Shown one piece after another: positions 1 through 7,339 of a stretch of 64,000 bases of DNA. The notes beneath the pieces were generated by a model. The model was not told the DNA's origin and searched no databases. It was given only the letters and a program-made list of their open reading frames with translations. Source of the DNA: Nocardioides daeguensis (GTDB taxonomy: Bacteria; Actinomycetota; Actinomycetes; Propionibacteriales; Nocardioidaceae); NCBI RefSeq assembly GCF_019192965.1, contig NZ_JAHTKU010000011.1, positions 1 through 64,000 of the forward strand, written 5' to 3'. Each line of letters opens with the position of its first letter. Positions within the stretch are counted from its first letter, which is position 1. The position numbers and the translations under genes were made by a program.

Positions 1-128
1 CGGCGGCGCAACCAAGGACCGAAGTGGAAGAGCCGGTGCAGGCCGGCAGGTCAGCCACGCCAACGGCCTGGCTCCCACAACGATCTAGTGAAATCACCGA
101 TCAAGAATCAACGGCGGTGGATCAGGGG
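1..128. other. Left edge, no gene assigned
   Basis: This stretch lies downstream of the cofC stop and reaches the window edge. It is noticeably more AT-rich than what follows. One forward frame stays open into the cofC antisense region, but nothing in it is recognisable. In related genomes a histone-like HU gene often precedes cofC, but no lysine-rich HU tail is visible here, so I make no call. Confidence 0.3.
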
Positions 129-773
129 TCAGTGGGGGAGCAGGCCGATCGCCCGCAGTACCGCAGCCGACGACTCGCCGACACCGAGGGCGATGGCGTC
201 CGCCAGGCTGTCGACGTCGTCGACGTCGCGGCGCAGCGTCGGCAGGTCTCCGGCCAGCGCACGTGCGCCGGATCCCGCATGGGCAGCGGCCGATCCCGCG
301 CCGAAGTGTGGGTCGAAGCGGTCGTACGTCGCCGAGTAGAGCGTCGTCCCCGTCCCGTCGGCGTCGCGCACGAAGCAGGGCCCGGCGCCCGAGGCGGCAT
401 CGCCCAGCGCAGCAGCGAGGTCGCCGGCCACGAGTGAGGGCAGGTCGGCGCAGAGCGCAACCGGCCGCAGGTCCGGCCGCAGACGGTGCAGGTACGCGGC
501 CGCATGGCGAAGCGCGGCGTTGAGGCCGCCACCCGGATCCGCACACGTGGCCGCACCCCGGGCGCCCAGGGTGGCGGCGAACCCGGCGTCGTCGCTGACC
601 ACCAGAACGCCCGCCAGGCCGTCGGTTCGCAGGCAGGCGTCGACGACGTCGGTCGCGAACGCGGCCGCCAGCCGAGCGCGCTCGGCGTCGCGCAGGGTGG
701 AGAGCCGGGACTTGCCGTTTCCCGGGGACTTCACCGGGAGCAGCACGGCGAAGGAGCCCGGACGCGTGAACAC
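129..773 (-). CDS. cofC: 2-phospho-L-lactate/phosphoenolpyruvate guanylyltransferase CofC (FbiD)
   Basis: This 214-residue protein, with a GTG start at 773, matches the CofC/FbiD family. The family activates 2-phospho-L-lactate or phosphoenolpyruvate with GTP at the first step of coenzyme F420 side-chain synthesis. It has an N-terminal nucleotidyltransferase loop (LLPVKSPGNGKSRL, about residues 11-24), the glycine-rich DPGGGLNAAL segment that holds the nucleotide, and the ALCADLPSL metal-binding region with its aspartate. It is divergent from plsC across a 71-bp spacer. The other F420 genes (fbiA, fbiB, fbiC) are not in the window, as is common because they are scattered in actinobacteria. 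The length is normal for the family. Confidence 0.9.
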   Translation of the reverse strand: MFTRPGSFAVLLPVKSPGNGKSRLSTLRDAERARLAAAFATDVVDACLRTDGLAGVLVVSDDAGFAATLGARGAATCADPGGGLNAALRHAAAYLHRLRPDLRPVALCADLPSLVAGDLAAALGDAASGAGPCFVRDADGTGTTLYSATYDRFDPHFGAGSAAAHAGSGARALAGDLPTLRRDVDDVDSLADAIALGVGESSAAVLRAIGLLPH

Positions 774-830
774 CCCTGAATCCTGACAGGCCGGTTGGTC
801 GTGCCCCGGACCGGCAGGCGCACCGACCGG

Positions 831-836
831 TAACCT
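831..836 (+). promoter_or_regulatory. Leaderless-type -10 box of plsC
   Basis: TAACCT lies 8 bases before the GTG start at 845. No ribosome binding site fits between them, so transcription probably begins at or next to the start codon. Confidence 0.5.
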
Positions 837-844
837 GCATTCTC

Positions 845-1597
845 GTGAGCGTGCGGAAGCTGCAGGAGAAGCGGGGTTGGGCCTTCAACATCGCCGTGCC
901 CATCGTCAAGCCCACGCTCCTGGCGACCACCCGCCGCGAGTGGATCGGCGGCGAGAACATCCCGGAGAGCGGCGGCTTCATCATCGCCCTCAACCACATC
1001 TCCCACGTCGACCCGTTGACCGCGGCGCACCTCGTCTACGACCACGGCTACAAGCCGCGTTACCTCGCGAAGTCCGGTCTCTTCGACAATGTGGCGCTCG
1101 GCTTCTTCCTGCGCGGCGCCGGCCAGATCCCGGTGAAGCGGGACACGAAGGACGCCGTCGGCGCGTACGCCGCCGCGGTCGACGCCGTGCGCAACGGCCA
1201 GTGCGTCGTGATCTACCCGGAGGCCACGATCACCCGGGACCCCGACATGTGGCCGATGAAGGGCAAGTCCGGCGCCGCCCGGATCGCCCTCGAGACCGGC
1301 TGTCCGGTGATCCCGGTCGGACAGTGGGGCGCCCACGAGATCCTGGCGCCGTACACCAAGCGCCCGCACCTCGTGCCGCGCCACCAGGTGGTGATGCGCG
1401 TCGGGCCGCCGGTCGAGCTCGACGACCTGCGGGCCCAGGAGCGGACGAACGAGGTCGTCAACCAGGCGACCGCCCGCATCATGGCCGCGATCACCCACGA
1501 GCTCGAGCTGGTGCGCGGTGAGACCGCGCCGGCCGAGCGATACGACATGGCCGTGCACGGCGACCGGTTCAAGAGGAACAAGAAGGCGGCGGGTTGA
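845..1597 (+). CDS. plsC: 1-acyl-sn-glycerol-3-phosphate acyltransferase
   Basis: This 250-residue acyltransferase should acylate lysophosphatidate to phosphatidate at the inner face of the membrane. The catalytic HX4D motif is NHISHVDPL, with His51 and Asp56. Motif III (YPEATIT, residues 125-131) and a following [11 protein letters not shown] segment form the phosphate and acyl-donor site. The GTG start follows a TAACCT box without a Shine-Dalgarno sequence. The stop codon shares one base with the ATG of gpsA, so the two are probably co-translated. The pairing makes sense because GpsA supplies the glycerol-3-phosphate backbone. The acyl-chain specificity cannot be read from the sequence. Confidence 0.9.
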   Translation: MSVRKLQEKRGWAFNIAVPIVKPTLLATTRREWIGGENIPESGGFIIALNHISHVDPLTAAHLVYDHGYKPRYLAKSGLFDNVALGFFLRGAGQIPVKRDTKDAVGAYAAAVDAVRNGQCVVIYPEATITRDPDMWPMKGKSGAARIALETGCPVIPVGQWGAHEILAPYTKRPHLVPRHQVVMRVGPPVELDDLRAQERTNEVVNQATARIMAAITHELELVRGETAPAERYDMAVHGDRFKRNKKAAG

Positions 1598-2601
1598 TGG
1601 GCAACAAGGTCGCAGTGCTCGGCGCCGGCTCCTGGGGGACGGCGTTCTCGATCGTGCTGGCCGACGCCGGGAACGACGTGTGCGTGTGGGCCCGGCGCGA
1701 GGAGGTCGCCGTCTCCATCAACGAGCGCCACGAGAACGTCGACTACCTCTCCGGCATCGAGCTGCCCCGTCGGATCACTGCCACCCACGACGCCGAGAAG
1801 GCGCTCGCCGGCGCGGACGTCGTCGTCCTGGCCGTGCCGTCGCAGTCGCTGCGCGAGAACCTGCCGTCCTTCTTGCCGTACGTCGAGAGCGACGCCGTCC
1901 TCGTCTCACTGATGAAGGGCGTCGAGCTCGGCACGCTCAAGCGGATGTCGGAGGTGATCGCGGAGGTCGGTGACATCGGTGCCCACCGGATCGCCGTCGT
2001 CAGCGGCCCCAACCTGGCTCGAGAGATCGCCCGCCGTGAGCCGGCCGCCTCGGTCGTCGCGTGTGCCGACGAGGACGTCGCCAACATGCTGCAGGGCCGG
2101 CTCCACTCGCCGGCGTTCCGCCCCTACACCAGCATCGACGTCCTCGGCTGCGAGTTCGGCGGCGCCTACAAGAACGTCGTCGCGCTCTGCGTCGGCATGG
2201 CCGTCGGCCTGGGCTTCGGCGACAACACCACCGCCTCGCTGATCACCCGCGGACTCGCCGAGACCGCCCGCCTCGCCATGCACCTCGGCGCCAACCCGCT
2301 CACGCTGATGGGGCTTGCCGGCCTCGGCGACCTCGTCGCCACCTGCTCCTCGCCGCTCTCGCGCAACCGCACCTTCGGCGAGAAGCTCGGCCAGGGCATG
2401 ACCGTCGAGGAGATCTACGCCTCGACCCGCCAGGTCGCCGAGGGCGCCAAGTCCTGCTCCTCGCTGCGTGTCCTCGCGGGCCGCACCGGCGTCGAGGCGC
2501 CCATCGTCGACGCCGTCGACGAGGTCGTGCAGGGTCGCCTCACCACGTCGCAGCTGATGGAGGCGTTCATCAGCCGGGACACGAAGGCCGAGCTGAGCTG
2601 A
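1597..2601 (+). CDS. gpsA: Glycerol-3-phosphate dehydrogenase [NAD(P)+]
   Basis: This 334-residue enzyme reduces dihydroxyacetone phosphate to sn-glycerol-3-phosphate for phospholipid synthesis. The Rossmann nucleotide loop is GAGSWGTA at residues 8-15. The body shows the family's [10 protein letters not shown] stretch, the catalytic-lysine region [12 protein letters not shown], and the [12 protein letters not shown] substrate-binding segment. I chose the ATG at 1597, which overlaps the plsC stop as TGATG, over the TTG three bases upstream. The gene is followed by two overlapping palindromes that separate it from a convergent gene. Confidence 0.95.
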   Translation: MGNKVAVLGAGSWGTAFSIVLADAGNDVCVWARREEVAVSINERHENVDYLSGIELPRRITATHDAEKALAGADVVVLAVPSQSLRENLPSFLPYVESDAVLVSLMKGVELGTLKRMSEVIAEVGDIGAHRIAVVSGPNLAREIARREPAASVVACADEDVANMLQGRLHSPAFRPYTSIDVLGCEFGGAYKNVVALCVGMAVGLGFGDNTTASLITRGLAETARLAMHLGANPLTLMGLAGLGDLVATCSSPLSRNRTFGEKLGQGMTVEEIYASTRQVAEGAKSCSSLRVLAGRTGVEAPIVDAVDEVVQGRLTTSQLMEAFISRDTKAELS

Positions 2602-2614
2602 GAGCGCGGCGCTG

Positions 2615-2680
2615 CATGGATCCCCGGATGTCCGGGGATCCATGCGCTTGTCAGGGGTTGCAACGCCTGACCAGCGCATG
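2615..2680. terminator. Two overlapping palindromes between convergent genes
   Basis: The first palindrome, 2615-2644, has perfect 14-base arms around a 2-base loop. The second, 2641-2680, is a 40-base near-perfect palindrome with 18 of 20 positions paired, centred on GTTGCAAC. They share the four bases CATG at 2641-2644, so the two hairpins would compete. The position between gpsA and the convergent PLP-enzyme gene fits a two-way terminator. No T-run follows either hairpin. Confidence 0.6.
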
Positions 2681-2760
2681 AATCGCCTCCCCGCCGTGGC
2701 GGCTGGGGCTGGTGTGGCGTGCACGTCCGTGCGGCGGCCGGTCCGCGGCCACCGAACGCC

Positions 2761-3855
2761 TCAGGCAGAGATCCGGTCGAGCGCCTGCTCCAGGTCCGCC
2801 CACAGGTCCTCGACGTCCTCGATGCCGACCGAGAGCCGGACCAGGCCCTCGGGGATGGTCGCCGGCTCCAGCTTCCAGCGGCGCCGCCGCTCGAAGGTCG
2901 ACTCGACGCCGCCGAGCGAGGTGGTGTGCACCCACAGCGAGGTGGCGCGGACGAGGAAGTCGGCGGCGTCGGCTCCGCCGCTCAGCACGGGCGCGACGAT
3001 GGCGCCGAAGCCGGGGTAGCGGACCTCCTCGACGGCCGGGTGGTCGGCGAGGCGGCGGGCGAGGTCGGCGGCGTTGGCGGCAGCGCGCTCCAGGCGCACG
3101 GGCAGGGTGCGCAGGCCGCGCAGGGCGAGCCAGGTCTCGAACGGCCCCGGTACGGCGCCCGCGAGGTCGCGTCGTCCCTTGAGGGCGCCGTGCACCTCGT
3201 CGTCGGCGACGACGATCGCGCCCATGAGGACGTCGCTGTGGCCGGCGATGTACTTCGTGGCCGAGTGCACGACGATGTCGGCGCCCAGCGACAGCGGCTG
3301 CTGCAGCAGGGGCGTGGCGAAGGTGTTGTCGACGACGACCCGGATCCCGAGCTCGTGCGCGGCCGCCGTCAGCGCGGGGATGTCGGCGACCTCCAGGGCG
3401 GGGTTGGTGGGGGACTCCAGCCAGAGCAGCGCGCAGTCCTCGTCGGCCTGCAGGGCCGCGATCACGGCCTCGGTGTCGGTGGTGTCGACCAGCGTGGCCC
3501 GCAGCCGACCGCGGGACTCGGCGTCCGCCAGGGCGGTCAGGGAGCCGTTGTAGGCATGCCGCGGCGCGATCACGCTCCCGCCGTTGCCGACGAGGTCGAG
3601 GATCGTGGTGACGGCGGCCATGCCCGACGCGAACGCCAGGGCCCGGCCGCCCTCCAGTTCGCCGAGGGCCTCCTCGAACGCCGACCAGGTGGGGTTGCCG
3701 AACCGGCCGTACTCCAGCTCGCCCGTCGCGCCGTACGTCGAGGTCAGCACGACCGGCACGTTCATGGGCTGGTCGGGCCCGTGGGGCGGGCGTCCTGCCG
3801 TGACGGCGATCGTGGCGGGACGGAGCGGTCGGGGTGCGGACTCGGGACCGGGCAT
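2761..3855 (-). CDS. PLP-dependent trans-sulfuration enzyme, cystathionine gamma-synthase type
   Basis: This 364-residue protein belongs to the Cys/Met-metabolism PLP family (cystathionine gamma-synthase, cystathionine lyases, methionine gamma-lyase). The cofactor lysine sits in HSATKYIAGHSD, and the PLP-phosphate loop is ASGMAAVTTIL. The substrate tyrosine region is visible as EYGRFGNPTW. The C-terminal domain ends in the family's RLSVGIEDVEDL signature. Which reaction it runs cannot be settled from sequence, but gamma-synthase or gamma-lyase is most likely. The gene is divergent from ddl with only 24 bases between start codons, and a TACCTT box lies 6 bases before its ATG. Confidence 0.8.
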   Translation of the reverse strand: MPGPESAPRPLRPATIAVTAGRPPHGPDQPMNVPVVLTSTYGATGELEYGRFGNPTWSAFEEALGELEGGRALAFASGMAAVTTILDLVGNGGSVIAPRHAYNGSLTALADAESRGRLRATLVDTTDTEAVIAALQADEDCALLWLESPTNPALEVADIPALTAAAHELGIRVVVDNTFATPLLQQPLSLGADIVVHSATKYIAGHSDVLMGAIVVADDEVHGALKGRRDLAGAVPGPFETWLALRGLRTLPVRLERAAANAADLARRLADHPAVEEVRYPGFGAIVAPVLSGGADAADFLVRATSLWVHTTSLGGVESTFERRRRWKLEPATIPEGLVRLSVGIEDVEDLWADLEQALDRISA

Positions 3856-3861
3856 GTCACA

Positions 3862-3871
3862 AAGGTAGGGT
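3862..3871. promoter_or_regulatory. Overlapping divergent -10 boxes
   Basis: On the plus strand TAGGGT (3866-3871) lies 8 bases before the ddl ATG. On the minus strand TACCTT (3867-3862) lies 6 bases before the ATG of the PLP enzyme. The boxes share two base pairs. Both genes would be leaderless, and each -35 region must lie inside the opposite coding sequence. Confidence 0.5.
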
Positions 3872-3879
3872 CATCGGCG

Positions 3880-5022
3880 ATGAACGCTCCTACCGGCCGC
3901 CGTGTCCGCGTCGCTGTCGTCTTCGGCGGCCGCTCCAGTGAGCACGCCATCTCGTGCGTCACCGCGGGGAGCGTGCTCCAGGCGATCGACCGCGAGAAGT
4001 ACGACGTCGTCCCGATCGGCATCGCGACCGACGGTCGCTGGGTGCTGGAGTCCGACGACCCGCAGCGGCACCGGATCACCGGACCGGACCGGCTGCCGTC
4101 GGTCGACGGCGACCGCGCCCCGGTCGCGCTCGCGCCCACGAGCGACGGCACCGGCCTGGTGGTCAGTGAGCCCACCAGCGGTTCGGCGACCTCGCGGGCC
4201 CTCGCCGCGACCTTGGGTGTCGACGTCGTCTTCCCGCTGCTGCACGGACCGTGGGGCGAGGACGGCACCATCCAGGGACTCTTCGAGATGTCGGACGTGC
4301 GCTACGTCGGCTCCGGGGTGCTCGCGTCCGCGGTCAGCATGGACAAGGCGTTCATGAAGGTCGTGCTCAAGGACGCCGGCCTGCCGGTGATGCCGAGCGA
4401 GACCGTCACCGCCCGGGAGTGGAAGGCCGACGCAGCGGCCGTGCGCGAGCGGGTCGAGGCCCTCGGCTACCCGCTGTTCGTGAAGCCGGCGCGCGGCGGC
4501 TCCAGCATCGGGATCGCCAAGGCCCACCAGCCCGACGAGCTCGACGCGGCCATCGAGGGCGCGCTCGCCCACGACCCGAAGATCCTCGTCGAGGTGTCCG
4601 CCGAGGGTGCCCGCGAGATCGAGTGCGGCGTGCTCGAGTCCCTCGACGGGGGCGTCGAGACCAGCCTGCCTGCCGAGATCCGGATCACCGGGGAGCACGA
4701 GTTCTACGACTTCGAGGCGAAGTACCTCCCCGAGGAGCACACCGAGCTCGACGTGCCCGCGGTCCTGCCCGATGGTGTCGAGGAGCGGATGCGCGCCATG
4801 GCGGCCGCGGCGTTCACGGCGGTCGGCTGCGAGGGCCTGGCCCGCGTCGACTTCTTCCTCCTGCCCGACGGCTCGCTGGTCGTCAACGAGCTCAACACGA
4901 TGCCGGGCTTCACCCCGCTGTCGATGTTCCCGCAGATGTGGGCCGCCACCGGCCTGGAGTACGGCGCGCTGGTCGACCGGTTGCTCACGCTGGCCCTGCA
5001 GCGCGACACCGGTCTGCGCTGA
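3880..5022 (+). CDS. ddl: D-alanine--D-alanine ligase
   Basis: This 380-residue ATP-grasp ligase joins two D-alanines for the peptidoglycan pentapeptide in the cytoplasm. Visible landmarks are the N-terminal FGGRSSEHAISC segment, the LLHGPWGEDGTIQG loop, the ATP-binding glycine loop KPARGGSSIGIAK, and the C-terminal metal and substrate site VVNELNTMPGFTPLSMFP. The ATG at 3880 was chosen because the protein then begins just before the conserved core and a TAGGGT box sits 8 bases upstream. The open frame itself extends further upstream through the antisense of the neighbouring gene, but that part is not plausible protein. Confidence 0.95.
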   Translation: MNAPTGRRVRVAVVFGGRSSEHAISCVTAGSVLQAIDREKYDVVPIGIATDGRWVLESDDPQRHRITGPDRLPSVDGDRAPVALAPTSDGTGLVVSEPTSGSATSRALAATLGVDVVFPLLHGPWGEDGTIQGLFEMSDVRYVGSGVLASAVSMDKAFMKVVLKDAGLPVMPSETVTAREWKADAAAVRERVEALGYPLFVKPARGGSSIGIAKAHQPDELDAAIEGALAHDPKILVEVSAEGAREIECGVLESLDGGVETSLPAEIRITGEHEFYDFEAKYLPEEHTELDVPAVLPDGVEERMRAMAAAAFTAVGCEGLARVDFFLLPDGSLVVNELNTMPGFTPLSMFPQMWAATGLEYGALVDRLLTLALQRDTGLR

Positions 5023-5067
5023 GGCCGCTGCTCCGGGGCCCGATAGCGCCGGAGAGCCTCCCGCGCC

Positions 5068-5562
5068 TCAGTCGCAGTCGTCGACCAGCGTCAGGTGCTT
5101 CGTGACCAGCGGCGCCAGCACGGCCATCGCGGCCGGGCCGGCGTTCGGCCGGTAGCGCGCGGGGATCGTGACCTCGACGCGCGGGGTGTAGCCGGCGGCC
5201 GTGATGGTGAGGTCGAGCCCCTGGTCGTCGTACTGCTCCTCGGGGATGTAGTAGCCCACCCCGTTGACGGACTCGCAGGACGCGGTCAGGTCGAAGCCCT
5301 TCGGCTTCGCGACACCGCAGCGCACCACGATCGCCGGGTCGCCGTACGCCGCCGCGGGCGCGTCCTCCGGCTCGATGTCGACGCGCTCCTCCTCGGCGAG
5401 GGTGCCGGGCAGGTCGGCCGCGAGCGCCGCGCACGCGGCGCGGTCGGCGTCGGAGAGCTCGGGGACGTCGACCTCGACCGGCCCGCCGCACGCGGCGAGG
5501 GCGAGCGGCAGCGCGAGGGCGACCGTGAGCGACCGCAGCCGCCCGCGGGCAGTGCGGGACAC
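5068..5562 (-). CDS. DUF3515-family lipoprotein
   Basis: This 164-residue predicted lipoprotein has a basic start, a hydrophobic stretch and the lipobox LAAC with Cys25, followed by GG. The mature part matches the actinobacterial DUF3515 family. Family features are an acidic DVPELSDADRAACAAL beginning, several cysteines (among them the terminal VDDCD) and a mixed strand-rich core. The function is unknown. The gene usually sits beside ddl and thiL in actinobacteria, as it does here. It is on the opposite strand to both, one base beyond the stop of the AsnC-like gene, with which it is probably co-transcribed. Confidence 0.8.
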   Translation of the reverse strand: MSRTARGRLRSLTVALALPLALAACGGPVEVDVPELSDADRAACAALAADLPGTLAEEERVDIEPEDAPAAAYGDPAIVVRCGVAKPKGFDLTASCESVNGVGYYIPEEQYDDQGLDLTITAAGYTPRVEVTIPARYRPNAGPAAMAVLAPLVTKHLTLVDDCD

Positions 5563-5563
5563 C

Positions 5564-5800
5564 TCAGATGTGGACGACGGGGCAGGTGAGGGTCCGGGTG
5601 ATGCCCTCGAGGTTCTGCACCTTGGAGACCACGAGCTTGCCCAGCTCGTCGACGTTGCGGGCCTCGGCGCGCACGATCACGTCGTAGGGGCCGGTGACGT
5701 CCTCCGCCAACGTGACGCCGGCGATCTCGCCGACCTCGCGGGCGACCTCGGCCGCCTTGCCGACATCGGTCTGGATCAGGATGTAGGCCTGCACCGTCAT
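5564..5800 (-). CDS. Lrp/AsnC ligand-binding (RAM) domain protein without DNA-binding domain
   Basis: This 78-residue protein consists only of the ligand-sensing half of Lrp/AsnC regulators (a beta-alpha-beta-beta-alpha-beta fold), beginning MTVQAYILIQTDVGK and containing VTGPYDVIVRAEA. There is no helix-turn-helix. Stand-alone RAM proteins are common in actinobacteria and probably oligomerise and bind amino acids, but the role is unknown. I chose the ATG at 5800 over start codons 13 residues further upstream because the homologous core begins there and a GGGAG ribosome site precedes it. It lies head to head with thiL. Confidence 0.85.
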   Translation of the reverse strand: MTVQAYILIQTDVGKAAEVAREVGEIAGVTLAEDVTGPYDVIVRAEARNVDELGKLVVSKVQNLEGITRTLTCPVVHI

Positions 5801-5916
5801 GGTCACGCTCCCGCCGGATTGGTTGGTGGAACGCCTCAACCTACCGCGCCGCCGCCGTCCGGCAGAACTCGCGAGCCGCTCGATCTACCGACGGGTACGT
5901 CTGGTGGGATGGGGGC

Positions 5917-6888
5917 ATGGCTGACGCTATCGACGGGAACACCACGCTGGCGGACCTGGGCGAGTTCGGGCTGATCGCCCGGATCGGCGAGCTGGTCGCC
6001 GCCACCGCGCCCGGCGAGGACGTGCTCCTGGGACCCGGTGACGACGCCGCCGTGCTGCGGGTCCGCAAGGGACACGTCGTGGTGTCCACCGACGTGCTGG
6101 TCGAGGGCCGCCACTTCCGACGTGACTGGGTCGACGCCTACGACGTCGGGCGCCGCGCCGCCGCGCAGAACCTCTCCGACATCAACGCCATGGGCGGCCG
6201 GGCGCAGTGGCTCACCGTCGGCCTGGCCGCGCCTGCCGACCTCCCCGCGCAGTGGGCGCTCGACTTCACCCGCGGGTTCGCGGAGGAGTGCGCGCTGGTC
6301 GGCGCCGGTCTGGTCGGCGGCGACGTCACGCGCGCCGACCAGCTGGTCATCGCGGTGACCGCCCTCGGCGCCTGCACGGTCTCCCCGGTGCGGCGTTCCG
6401 GCGCCGCGCCCGGCGACGTCCTGGCCCTGTGCGGCCGCCAGGGCTGGTCGGCCGGCGGGCTCGCCGTCCTCGGCCGCGGCTTCCGCTCGCCCCGGGTCCT
6501 GGTCGAGGCCTACCGCCGCCCCGAGCCGCCGTACGACGCCGGGCCGATCGCCGCCGAGGCCGGCGCCACCGCGATGATCGACGTGTCCGACGGCTTGCTC
6601 GCCGAGGCGGGCCACCTCGCCGACGACTCGGGCGTGAGCATCGACGTGGAGACCGCTGCCTTCGAGGTCCCCGAGCCGTTGCTGGCCGTCGGCCAGGCGA
6701 CCGGTGCCGACCCGCTCCAGTTCATCCTCGGCGGAGGAGAGGACCACCCGCTGCTCGCGACCTTCCCGCCCACGGTCGCCCTGCCCGACGGCTGGACCCG
6801 GATCGGCTCGGTCGGCGCCCGTGGCGACCTCCCGGTCACCGTCGACGGCGCGGCGTACGACGGCCCCACGGGCTGGACCCACTTCTGA
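5917..6888 (+). CDS. thiL: Thiamine-monophosphate kinase
   Basis: This 323-residue ThiL phosphorylates thiamine monophosphate to the diphosphate cofactor. The N-terminal GEFGLIARI segment, the metal-binding GPGDDAAVL motif and STDVLVEGRHF, and the AAAQNLSDINAMGG core are all present, as are the C-terminal MIDVSDGLLAEAGHLA and GGGEDHPLL motifs. Family members usually have GEDYELL in this last motif, so HPLL is a small deviation. A TGGGAT box lies 6 bases before the ATG. A convergent gap separates it from rpmB. Confidence 0.93.
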   Translation: MADAIDGNTTLADLGEFGLIARIGELVAATAPGEDVLLGPGDDAAVLRVRKGHVVVSTDVLVEGRHFRRDWVDAYDVGRRAAAQNLSDINAMGGRAQWLTVGLAAPADLPAQWALDFTRGFAEECALVGAGLVGGDVTRADQLVIAVTALGACTVSPVRRSGAAPGDVLALCGRQGWSAGGLAVLGRGFRSPRVLVEAYRRPEPPYDAGPIAAEAGATAMIDVSDGLLAEAGHLADDSGVSIDVETAAFEVPEPLLAVGQATGADPLQFILGGGEDHPLLATFPPTVALPDGWTRIGSVGARGDLPVTVDGAAYDGPTGWTHF

Positions 6889-6996
6889 GGCGCCGGTTCG
6901 CGGCGGTTCGCGACGGCGCTCCGACGGCGGGGCACGGCGCCCAAAAACACACCGACCCGCCGCGGAGTGCGGCGGGTCGGTGAGAAGAACGTCAGG

Positions 6997-7182
6997 TCAG
7001 CGGGAGACCTTGCCGGCCTTCAGGCAGCCGGTGCACACGTTCATGCGCTTCGGGGTGCCGTTGACGACGGCGCGGACGCGCTGGATGTTGGGGTTGAAGC
7101 GGCGCTTGGTGATCTTGCGCGACCACGGCCGGTTGTTGCCGAACGTCGGCTTCTTGTCGCAGATGTCGCACACGGCGGCCAT
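6997..7182 (-). CDS. rpmB: 50S ribosomal protein bL28
   Basis: This 61-residue L28 carries two zinc-ligand pairs, Cys5/Cys8 and Cys50/Cys53 (the zinc-binding C+ form). The core GNNRPWSRKITKRRFNPNIQ is typical. An AGGAG ribosome site precedes the ATG at 7182, and a TAGATT -10-like box (7217-7212, minus strand) lies about 30 bases upstream. It is divergent from fakA, the usual arrangement in actinobacteria. Confidence 0.95.
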   Translation of the reverse strand: MAAVCDICDKKPTFGNNRPWSRKITKRRFNPNIQRVRAVVNGTPKRMNVCTGCLKAGKVSR

Positions 7183-7326
7183 GGTTGTCACTCCTGGGAG
7201 ATCGCGGATCAAATCTAAGTTCACGTCAGCCCGCGCGGCCCCGTGGTCCACTCGACCAGGGTGCTTCGGGCAACCGGAAGAGAATAGCCGACCGGGGCGC
7301 ACCGGCAGAAATCGGCGGGCTTCCTC

Positions 7327-7332
7327 TAGGGT
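7327..7332 (+). promoter_or_regulatory. Leaderless-type -10 box of fakA
   Basis: TAGGGT lies 7 bases before the ATG at 7340, with no ribosome binding site between. Confidence 0.55.
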
Positions 7333-7339
7333 GACCCCG

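Noticed and set aside
2719..3879. Open frame upstream of ddl in the same frame
   Set aside because: It is antisense to the PLP-enzyme gene. ddl begins at 3880 with a promoter box and a conserved N-terminus, so the extension is not protein.
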